Assembly: GCA_000750105.3 (NCBI GenBank)
Contig: JPHH03000033.1
Span: forward strand, 124,001-188,000
Source: Tolypocladium sp. Sup5 PDA-1
Lineage: Eukaryota > Ascomycota > Sordariomycetes > Hypocreales > Ophiocordycipitaceae
DNA length: 64,000 nt
Reading direction: 5' to 3'
Under the pieces are notes generated by a model. The model ran no database searches. It was not told where the DNA came from and was given only the letters and a program-made list of their open reading frames with translations. Every line of letters begins with the position of its first letter. Within the stretch, counting starts at the first letter, position 1. The translations under genes were made by a program, and so were the position numbers. Positions 55,694 to 64,000 of this stretch are shown here, piece by piece.

Positions 55694-56950
55694 ATGGCAA
55701 TAAAGACCCAAGCGGAGATAGAAGCTGCGGTCAAGAATGAACTTGAAGGCACAGCCTATGCAGCTTCATCTCTAAGGCCACTCACAGGCGGCACGGCAAA
55801 CTTCATATATCATGTCAAACTTCAAAAACCGCTGCCAGACGGGACGACGGATGTCGTGGTCAAACATGGCGAGGCATATGTCGCCCAGCATCCCGACTTT
55901 GCCTTGACCATGTCCCGCTGCGTAAGTCTTCGAAAATACAAAACACTGCCGAGGAAGTCCGTGCTGATTTGACTCGTGCATGTTTATATAGCAAATCGAG
56001 GAGGAGAGTCTGCGCTTTCTCTCCCAGCTCCCGAACTCGACCACTCCAGCCTTCGAAGTTGGAACTCCCAGGCTGTTCCACTTCAACCCGGACACTAGCA
56101 CCCTGATCCAGGAGTATCTGCCCAACGCCGTGAGCTTGAAGCAGTATGCTGTTGAGCATTATCAGGCGCCCACCTCCGAGACTCTCAAGCCGCAGTGTCT
56201 GCAACTCGGACGGTGCCTTGGCCAGTGGCTGCGCAGGTTTCACGACTGGAGCCAGCAGCCAGCTAACAGCGGCCTGCGTGAGTTATTTGCCAGGAACAAG
56301 GAGATGCAGAACATCAAGAAGATGATCAACTACGACCAGCTGCTTCGGATGGTGGGCAAGTATCCGTCCATTTTGGAGGAATGCAGGGATATGTTCCAGC
56401 AGGTTGCGGATATGGCTTCCGCTGAGCTGAAGGATGAAGAAAGTCTGCGTGTCATTCACGGGGATTTCTGGACCGGAAAGTAAGCCGAAGCTCCCGGCCG
56501 ATCCCGTTCTGACTCGGTACGTTTAGCGTCGTCAATAGCTAACTGGTTCTTCGTAGTGTACTGCTACCCAACACGGCCATCGAGAATGGCCAAAAAGCCC
56601 ACGTCAGGATCGTGGATTGGGAGATGGCGCAGCTCGGCGTGCAGCCCGAAGACTTGGGCCAAATTATTGCGGAGCTATGGGAGCTGAAGCTGTACAAGGA
56701 CATCGACGCCGGGCTGTGGATTATCCAGGGCTTTGCGGACGGATATGGCAAGGTAGATACTGAGTTCGTCTTCCGCGCCATCGTTCATGTAGGAGCACAT
56801 TTGATATGCATTGGGTCAAGCACACCGGGATGGGGCACGCCGGAGCAGGGCGAGCAAGTCGCCAAAGCTGGGAAGGATGTTATGCTCAAGGCGTGGAAAA
56901 AGGACCTCAGGGGCTTTGAGGGTCATGATCTTGAGTGCCTCTTCAACTAG
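55694..56950 (+). CDS. APH/choline-kinase-like phosphotransferase, 3 exons
   Basis: Exons 55694-55921, 55992-56479 and 56557-56950 give 369 residues; introns are 70 and 77 nt. LTGGTANFIYHV is the P-loop-like strand turn and VVVKHGE the lysine strand. Splicing restores the Brenner motif HGDFWTGN (the Asn codon is split by the second intron), followed by VDWEMAQLG, the metal-binding D. This is the aminoglycoside phosphotransferase fold used for small-molecule and sugar kinases. In fungi many such proteins are uncharacterised; methylthioribose kinase-like activity is one possibility. The substrate cannot be named from sequence. All catalytic residues are present. Confidence 0.88.
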
Positions 56951-57432
56951 TACTGAAGCAGTCATGGTGTAAGTAGTGCTAGACACTAACCGTCAAATCT
57001 GAACATGTCCAGCACGCTATCACAGAATCTCTACCAATTATTCCAAGTGCCTTCTATACTCTGTTGTCATGAGACTATTGCTAACGGGGCGGCACTGCTG
57101 GTGCTGCGCCGACCCTTCGACAATGCCCTCTGGATAGCTGCGGTTCGACTCGTATTTAGTTGGGTGTATGGTACATATCGCCATTTTGTCTGCCGATGCC
57201 ACCATCGCAAGCACTTAGTCAATGTGCACTGGTTGCCAGGGCCCTGCCGCGTCTTCGTGCCCCCCGGAAGGAGACCGCAGAGGCCGCGTTCTCTCATGAG
57301 GTCGGTGACTGGCTCTGCTTGCCCTGTCTCCTTGACGACACGTCACACGGACTAGGGGACATCTCTAAGTTTGAAGCTTAACATCCATGAAAGCTATTAG
57401 GCGCTGATTCATGTAAGCTTGGACTATCAATT
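56951..57432. other. Convergent spacer
   Basis: About 480 bases between two 3' ends. Short ORFs only; nothing supported. Confidence 0.6.
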
Positions 57433-58343
57433 TCAAGAAGCAAATAGTCGGTCAATCTTTTTCACTCGGTCCCAGACTATGCAATTATCGGAGACTTGCT
57501 TGAAGTACGCGATATGATCTTCTGGTTCAAAATCTTCCCATTCTGACACCGGTTTCTCCAAGATCCCAGCCTTGCGGTCAATATAGCCGATAACGTAGTC
57601 CGCTAAATTGCAGGTCGGGTCGTGACGTAGTCTGTTGAGCACCTGTTTTGCAGGCCGAAACTTAACTGGTGGTTTGCCTTGCTTCTTTTGGGCTCCATCG
57701 GAACCCATGGCATGCTGGAGAAATTGCCGACGTATTTCAGATGGATTGCTACCAGAAATTCTCTTGAATGTGTCTCCGGCTCGCCTGATGTCCTGGGGAG
57801 GCTCCTCGTTGAGTGCAGTCACTAAAGCCTGCTGAAAAAGCACTTTTCGAGGTATAAATTTGGCGTGCACCGTATTCCCCGACGATGAGTTCTGGCTCTT
57901 GATATTGGCAGATAGATCGTTCTGCCACTCGTGCAAGACTTGATTGACGACTGCTATTTCGGATGAAGGGATGGTCGGTAACCCAATAAGCCAATAACAT
58001 GTACCTGTATCACTATTTACTTCGTCTGATGAGTCAACGAACCTCTGGGGAACTAGGTTAATATACAATGCTCCCAATGCTATAGAAAGGCCTGTTTTTT
58101 GTTATTACTATGCCAAACCTAAAAACCGAGCCTCTTAGATCACGTACTTGTGAATAACGTTGCGACCTTGCTCTCCATTTGGGCAGTCGCCGAGGCTCTG
58201 TCTACTCCATTGAGGCCACCGAGCTGGCACTTCACCCGAATATACCAATCACATCTAAAATTTCCCCTAGAGGTTTCCGTAGGAGGATCTTCGGTTGCAT
58301 CGTGTACACCGATGTGAGGATTCGAGAGAGGAATGTCAGCCAT
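57433..58343 (-). CDS. MJ1316 (DUF504) RNA cyclic end-recognition domain protein, 2+ exons
   Basis: Exons 58343-58148 and 58079-57433 with a 68-nt intron give 280 residues. The last about 75 residues (RPAKQVLNRLRHDPTCNLAD, then YVIGYIDRKAGILE, HIAYFKQVSDNCIVWDR, KIDRLF) carry the signature of the MJ1316 domain. That domain is named for recognising RNA with cyclic or processed ends and is often fused to RNA ligase-like or polymerase-like domains. The N-terminal 200 residues contain CYWLIGLPTIPSSE and a conserved-looking helix but no domain I can name. The true start may lie further upstream: an ATG at about 58719 opens an acidic MEAAIPEIDDDD exon ending at a GTGAGT donor. Likely RNA-related; role inferred. 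Confidence 0.75.
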
Positions 58344-59205
58344 CCAGTTATTGCCCTCGCCTGCTCCAGTCGTATGGCGCAAAGGCGGCGTTGGCCGTGG
58401 AACGTTTGGCCGTGGAACGTGAAACAGTCTGGCTCGGGCGAAATGACGAGTTTGCGAAGTGAAAGGCTAGCGCAGGCTGATAGACAGGGGGCAAGGCAAG
58501 GATGGCCTGTCGAGCGGAAGGGAGGGGAAGCGGAGAAGAGGATCAAGAGTACAAGACGACGGAGAAGAATGGAGGTTGGGTTGTACGAGTAGTCAGGTAA
58601 TGTAGGGCCACCACGAGGCGTGGGTGGGATGACGGCGATAACGACCACTTTGGGTGGAACGGTGATGACTCACGCTCAGACGAGTCGTCGTCGTCGATCT
58701 CGGGTATTGCGGCTTCCATTATTACTAGTAAACCAGTTCGAAGATGGAGCCCAATGCAATTAGCAGGCCCAACGAGCGTTGGAAATAGCTAGATCATTAA
58801 CTTACAAATGTCGAACGCCCAGCCGGGATCTCCTCTGCGCCGGCAACAGCTTGCTCAGTATCTCGGTCGGCACGGGAAGATTGGCCTGGAGAACACTAAT
58901 TTGATCTAACACTTATTATTAGTGCGGCAATCATGGGGAGACGGTCCGGCAATGACGTATTTGCCGGTAAAATAGCCGTCTGTGTCACAGTCCATGTAAC
59001 CCTAAGTCCCCGCAGTCGGGTTCCGTTAAGACTTGGGGTTCTATTACGAGTGGTTTCCGGTTGGACACTCGCGGCAAATGACGCCAGAAACAGGGTGGGC
59101 CGAAGACGCGGACAGCGCGGCATCATCACAGGGACACAAGGCTCAATATGAAGAGACTGGATGATTACTCAATTCCAACCCAGCAAATTAAAACCAACTC
59201 CCAGA
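58344..59205. other. Intergenic, possible extra 5' exons of the DUF504 gene
   Basis: About 860 bases. On the minus strand an ATG near 58719 starts a short acidic frame ending at a GTGAGT donor (about 58672). Another frame near 58910-58815 (including LPVPTEILSKLLPAQRR) ends at a GTAAGT donor. They may be upstream exons, but I could not chain them in frame. Confidence 0.35.
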
Positions 59206-59945
59206 CTAGTAGATACCCCAGACAACCGCAAACGCCTGTGATTCCAGTCGCGCGATTCGTTCGGCCATAATGGTAATGACAGCCATCTCTTCTTGACCTG
59301 TGAGCTTCCATGACACCTGCTCAACGTTGTTCTCCTCTTCGAAACCTTCATCTCCATGCTTTTCGGTAACTTCCCCGGATCTCTGTCTGATGTTAACCTT
59401 CAGAGTCAGATTGTTTTGAAGGCGTGCTCCTTGGCGGTCAGGGTACGCTAGCGTGACCTTTAAAGTCCCACTGCTGCCCTGCAATTCTCCTGGTCCAATC
59501 TGGTGCGTCCAGCTCTGTCCTTCTTCCAGCGTAGGCCCAGTTGGATAGCCAACGTCGGCAAAACCACCACCTCCATTTGCCCGTCCATCGACACAGAGGA
59601 TTGAGTTCTTCATGTTAATGAGGCCAAACCCTTGCTCGGATTGAGGGAGACCGAGATCATCAGCTCCGTTGACCAAAAGTGCCTTGATGAGCGCGGCGCT
59701 AGACCTTTTCACATCGTTTGCATCCAGTGCCTCGCGCAACACGGCGCAGCAGCCTGCCACCAGAGGTGTGGCCATGCTCGTGCCAGAATCAAACATCCAC
59801 AATGGGTCCTTGGTCGGCCCATCGCGTTGGCGAATGGCCTCGGTGATGGCCGGGCCGCGGGAGCAAGTGCTTAGAATCGGCACACCAGGGGCGAGTATGT
59901 CCGGCTTGATGAGGCCATCGAGTGTCGGTCCTCGTGAGCTGAACT
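59206..59945 (-). pseudogene. C-terminal fragment of a subtilisin-like serine protease
   Basis: The minus-strand frame begins within LAEFSSRGPTLDGLIKPDIL at about 59945 and runs open to a stop at 59206, about 245 codons. It carries the catalytic serine block FDSGTSMATPLVAG and a C-terminal beta-sandwich-like region. The Asp and His blocks, the prodomain and the signal peptide are absent. The open frame is undamaged, so the truncation looks recent. The break point abuts the S1-like nuclease fragment. As it stands no active protease can be made. Confidence 0.8.
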
Positions 59946-60468
59946 CTGCCAGTTTTCGGTTTGATTTCCGTCAAGTGGGATAACAAGGATTTGAGCTTGC
60001 ACCACGTATGGGACAGTTCTATCGCCGAGAAGTTGACTGCGGGTTTAAGCGGGAAGTCGGATCCCCTGGCCCAGAAGTGGGCGAACCAACTAGCTATCGA
60101 GATTACTGATGGCAAGTTTGCGGCCGATAAGGAGGCATGGCTACAAGAGTTTGACCTAAACAATCCCAACGGGACCGCCATGGCCTGGTCAAGAGAAGCT
60201 AACGCACTCGTGTGCACTTATGGTGAGGCTCCCCGGAGACGTACTCCTTTGCAATCCGCCTTACTGATCTGTTTCTATTACAGTTCTACCCCATGGTCCT
60301 CAGGAAATCGTCGGCGAGGAGCTTGGCAAGGAGTACTTTAGTCAGGTTGGCCCGGTTGTCAAGAAGCAAATCGCCCGTGCCGGATTCCGGATGGCAGCGT
60401 GGCTAGATGAGATCGCCGACAAGTTTCAGGCGAGGAAGGATAGCGACCAGGTGGCTGACGAGCTGTAG
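59946..60468 (+). pseudogene. C-terminal fragment of an S1/P1 nuclease
   Basis: From about 59949 the plus strand reads ISVKWDNKDLSLHHVWDSSI, the late zinc-ligand region of S1/P1 nucleases (H and D in HHVWD). It continues to EANALVCTY. A normal intron follows (about 60222-60279) and then GPQEIVGEELGKEYF and GFRMAAWLDEIAD to TAG at 60466-60468. The N-terminal about 170 residues with the other zinc ligands are missing. Intact splice sites and frame suggest recent truncation. Inactive as it stands. Confidence 0.8.
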
Positions 60469-62074
60469 AAGACTGATGTGCCCCCGAGGAGTCGCAAAAT
60501 AGCCCATCAATTTAACGGTTACAGAAATTTGAACAGTCAATGGACAGGGATGCGGTCTCTGAAAGTCGATAATGGGCGAAGCCCGCAGCATCTTCCTCAA
60601 GTCGTGCGTAGGAGATAGCCGACGTTTTGCAGCGCTCTACTCACGTCTAGAAGCGCCTCGGCCGAATGGACTCAACAAGCCTTTTACAACAGGAGCCATT
60701 CAGGCATTTACAGGCTCTACTATGCTGCATTACCGTATAGGGGTAATCATGTTGCGGATGCCACCAAAATACAACGTAAGAAGGAGCAAAAAGAGAACAA
60801 TGGGGCGAGAACAGCTACAGGAACCGGTATATTTCCTAGAGGATACGGAAGCGTTAGGGGTATTTAAAGCTACCTACGGGCCCGTTATAACGAATAATAG
60901 GCCCTATAAATAATACGAGAAGCTAGCGGTACCGAGATAGAGCTACTATATATAAAGGGGAGATAGGGGGTAATATTACGGGCCGCTTAGCTATAGTCCT
61001 AGCTATGCTAGGACTAGGGCTAGATAAGTAAGCCGGGCTCGGGCCCGGTATCAGAAGCGTAGTAGAAGTAGTATAAGCTAGTAAGAGAATACGGGTATTA
61101 AGTATTAGTTAGTTATCTAGGTGTTACTACCGGATCGCCCGGGAGCCGCTTCCGGATTGCTTAAGGGTTACTACCGGATCTAGCGAAAATATTAAGTAGC
61201 TATAATAGACTTACCTTACTTAATCCCGCCTAACTAATAAGAGGGAATCTTACCTCTATAAGATTTAGTCTTATTCTTAATAGAGAGGATAGATAGAGCC
61301 GAATACTAAGCTATTATACTCCTTTATCTTTAATACCGAACCGGTAGTACTTAGCGCCTATTCTCTTATACCCGGGCCCGGACTATATAAATAAACTAGG
61401 ATATCTAGTAGCCGCCCCGACTACGGCGTTAGGGCTCTACAATAAGAGCCCGAGGCAGTCCTGCCTCGCCCTCTTCCTCTTCCCTTTCTCCTTAGCTTTA
61501 AATAGATACTACGAAGGTACCTACTTATTAAATAAACTCTAGCAAGCCCTTTATAGATATTAAGAGAATGGATTTTCTTAATAACAAGTAAAAGGTATAG
61601 TTATTCCCTACCTCCCTATTACTATCGCTAGAATATCTTATAAGTTAGGATGCGGAATTTCTTAAACTGAACCCATTCGGGGCAGTCCTATATCTAAGAG
61701 ACTCTTCTTAGGATCCGCCCCTCGTATTATCGGAATCACGTGCGATCGCAAAATGCCGCGTATATCGAAACCGGCAGTTAGACAACGACCCTGGGAAAGC
61801 TCACGAGGGTGTCTCCGGATCGGTCCATTTAATGCCTATAGCGGCAAGCAAGTGGCTGGAGGTTTTGCTTATAACTAGACCGGCGTTATTCGGCCAGGCC
61901 TGTTAGTAAAGTCGCTGCAATCACGTCCGACTGATAAATATCGATTTGTTAATAAGTAGTAACGTGATTTCATTGGACATGTACTAGATGGAACAAAATT
62001 GTATTGATACTATAGTCCCGCCGTTGGTCATTTCAACAATCTTCACCGACCCATAGGCCCATGCTTGGCGCCTA
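60469..62074. other. RIP-like, CpA-depleted A+T-rich island
   Basis: Between about 60,850 and 61,700 the dinucleotides CA and TG almost vanish while TA, CG and GC stay common (CTATATATAAAGG, GGCCCGGTATC). This is the footprint of RIP acting on CpA. The original sequence, probably a repeat, is not recognisable. TTACTACCGGATC(G/T) occurs twice (about 61126 and 61168). An ORF at 60572-60913 is not assigned. The last 300 bases are the 3' flank of the galactosidase gene. Confidence 0.7.
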
Positions 62075-63675
62075 CTAGCAAGAGTCCTTGGAAACCAAGA
62101 TAGCGGCAGTGTCGTGCGATTTCACGTCAGCTGTAAACCCGCTCTGGCAGCCCAGGTCCTCGCCAGTCCAAACGTTAGTGATTTGGTGGCTGGAACTGCC
62201 GTCGAGGCCAGGAATCTCGGACCATGAGGCGGTTTTGGAAATCGTGTCGCTAAGGGTGTTGAGCATGAGGACCAGGACACCATCTTTGGAGTCGCCCGCC
62301 CAGAACTCGGCAGGGTTGGTGCTGTTGTACGTCCAGTCGGGGTTGACTCCCCACTTATAAGGCTTAGCAGGGGCCCCGATGGTATTATCCTGGTTGAATG
62401 CAAGGAGACGGCTGTTTTTGAGTACTTCAATGTTAGTCTGGCTCAGCTTGTCGAGGTCGGTTCCAATTAGTAGCGGCGACTTCATCGCGGCCCATAGCGC
62501 AAAGTGCGAGCGTGCCTCGGCATCCGAAAGGTTGTTGCCAACCTCGAGCATATCGGCATCATTGTGGCCCCAGAAGTCGACCGAGTCGAGATAGAAGGAG
62601 TTGAGGTTGATGATGTGTGCAACGGATCCCCAGCTGGCGGAAATGTCGCCGCTCATACGCCAGTTGATAGCAGTATCATTGCCCCAAGAAAAGACGTCGG
62701 CCGTTCCCCAGATGCACATGCTGTATACAATCTCGTGCTCTTGCTTGGCCAGCGCATCCTTCATCCGGTTAAAGCGTTCAAATGACTTTGAGGTACGCCA
62801 GTCGTATCCCTCGGGGGCAAGGTTAGGCGTGGCGTCTGGGGTGCATGTCCCGTTGGAGTTGGTATTGACATGATCAGGGTGGCAAGACACGTACTGGTCC
62901 TGCCAGTTGGAGGGGACGTTGCAGTTGTCGCTGCTCCGAGGTTAGTTGAACATGACGCATCTCAGTAAACACTTTCGTGTTATAAGTGTGTTGCTTGAGA
63001 CTTACTATTTGAGGTCTATTCAGGCGTTAGCAGCTTGTACAGGGAGGGCGGGCGGCTCAATACTTACAATCAATTCCCCACGAAGCCCAATCGGCAGCGT
63101 CATTCTCTTCGTGTTCCAGACTGGCAGCGTATCCGCCAGCACACGTGGCAGTTCCAGCAGCTAGCTCAAGGTTAAAGATAATACTTTTGCACAGAATTGC
63201 ACAGATACTCACAGCTGTAGATGCCAATCTTCATGCCCATGCCATGGATTTTCCCAGCGAGGCCGTCAATGCCGTCTGGGAAGCGGGTCGTATTCACTTG
63301 GATGTGACCGTCGTCGCCTCGGCCAGTGTGCATAGACCAACAGTCGTCAACTGCAACATGTGTGAGAGGGGCTGAGCTGAGCTGCACGTTTGCAGATTGT
63401 GTAACTCACTGTTGACGTAGTGGTAGCCGGCGTCCTTCAGACCGGTGTCCACCATCTTATTGGCGGCCGCGAGAAACTTGTCCTCGTTGATGTTGCATCC
63501 ATACATGTTCCACGAGTTCCAACCGAGAGACGGCACCTTGCCCTGCAAGTATATTAGCACTAATTACCATGTAGGAGGTCGGTTTTCCTACCGCGCCAGA
63601 TTTCGTGACATAGGCACTGGTCCTGGCCGCCAGTGGTAGCGTCCAGAGTAGTTGTTTGCTCCAAGTCATTTTCAT
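62075..63675 (-). CDS. GH27 alpha-galactosidase, 6 exons with a 10-nt microexon
   Basis: Exons 63675-63592, 63542-63410, 63350-63213, 63160-63068, 63015-63006 (10 nt) and 62930-62075 give 437 residues; introns are 49-75 nt. A signal peptide opens the protein. The GH27 (beta/alpha)8 domain has PSLGWNSWNMYGC, DDCWSMHTGRGDDGH, GMGMKIGIYS, and DYLKYDNCN, in which the first Asp after KY is the nucleophile. RMSGDISASW holds the acid/base Asp, and the C-terminal beta domain ends SKDSC. The enzyme releases terminal alpha-galactose from melibiose, raffinose-type sugars and galactomannan outside the cell. Without the microexon the LKY residues next to the nucleophile are lost, which is the main support for it. 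Confidence 0.92.
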
Positions 63676-64000
63676 TCAAACGTGCAGTTGCGGTGTCGTT
63701 CGAGTGCCTTGAATGACTTTGACGTCCGGGTAGGACTGGTCTTATATAGTTTTCGTGAAGAAACACTTGCGCTGGCAAGGTTACAATTGAAGCGCTCACG
63801 ACACCACCATTTCCTCCCGCAGGGGCCCTTTGGCCCAATCCGAGTGGATGTTCGGCACTGAGTCGCATGACATGCATTTATTGGAGCATTTATTGGAGCG
63901 CATGTAGCGTTGACGTCGAAAGATGTTGTCGATCACTCTGCGCCTCCCAGAAATGGCTAATGACATGCCGGAGGGAGGCACCCAATTTAGAGTCTCCCGC
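63676..64000. other. Upstream region of the galactosidase gene
   Basis: About 325 bases to the window edge. No TATA box or binding site stands out clearly. Confidence 0.5.

Noticed and set aside
61126..61185. Repeated TTACTACCGGATC as a short CRISPR-like or satellite array
   Set aside because: Only two copies, no regular spacing, and it sits in RIP-mutated DNA of low complexity.

Overview
The window reads as nuclear DNA of a filamentous ascomycete (Pezizomycotina). A sordariomycete of hypocrealean type is my best guess, at low confidence, because no rRNA or marker gene is present. The evidence is: short introns (about 47-190 nt) with GT(A/G)AGT-like donors, CTAAC-like branch sites and YAG acceptors; fungal-only families (CFEM receptor of the PTH11 class, NACHT-ankyrin NLR-like protein, GPI-anchored phospholipase B, M43 metalloprotease); and RIP-like decay of repeats (CAG to TAG stops, loss of CpA/TpG). 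No rRNA, tRNA, CRISPR array or prokaryotic operon was found.

Layout. 1-6.1 kb: an F-box-like unknown gene, a Pif1-type helicase relic and a four-TM membrane protein. 7-15.8 kb: a decayed Rab geranylgeranyltransferase beta copy, an intact CFEM/PTH11-like receptor, a decayed DHA2 efflux pump and an intact secreted M43 protease. 17-27.5 kb: a NACHT relic, an ankyrin gene with a one-base frameshift, an N-terminal protein methyltransferase (TAE1/NTMT1 type), a nine-exon Goodbye-like/NACHT/ankyrin protein of 1,499 aa, and facing it across a 245-bp spacer with a perfect 36-bp palindrome a small gene with an integrase-type H2C2 zinc finger. 27.8-29 kb: two small unknown genes. 30.4-43.2 kb: the most gene-like core, with a SET-domain lysine methyltransferase, a methionine-type permease, an MgtA-type P-type ATPase and a mitochondrial serine O-acyltransferase (cysA/cys2 type). 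44.9-48.6 kb: a small cysteine-rich secreted protein and a lysophospholipase. 49.7-54.7 kb: a graveyard holding an ankyrin relic, two gene fragments joined head to head, a LINE fragment and a Copia fragment. 55.7-58.4 kb: an APH-type kinase and an MJ1316/DUF504 protein. 59.2-60.5 kb: a second head-to-head pair of truncated genes (subtilase and S1/P1 nuclease). 60.5-62 kb: a CpA-depleted RIP island. 62-63.7 kb: a GH27 alpha-galactosidase with a 10-nt microexon.

How the genes relate. The permease and cysA-type enzyme both serve sulfur amino acid supply and flank an Mg2+-ATPase. Receptor, protease, phospholipase, small secreted protein and galactosidase fit a fungus that feeds on or meets other organisms. 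The NLR-like gene, its facing partner and several NACHT or ankyrin relics suggest a fast-turning-over non-self-recognition region. Exon limits were placed by eye from splice signals, reading frame and remembered family conservation. No database search was run.
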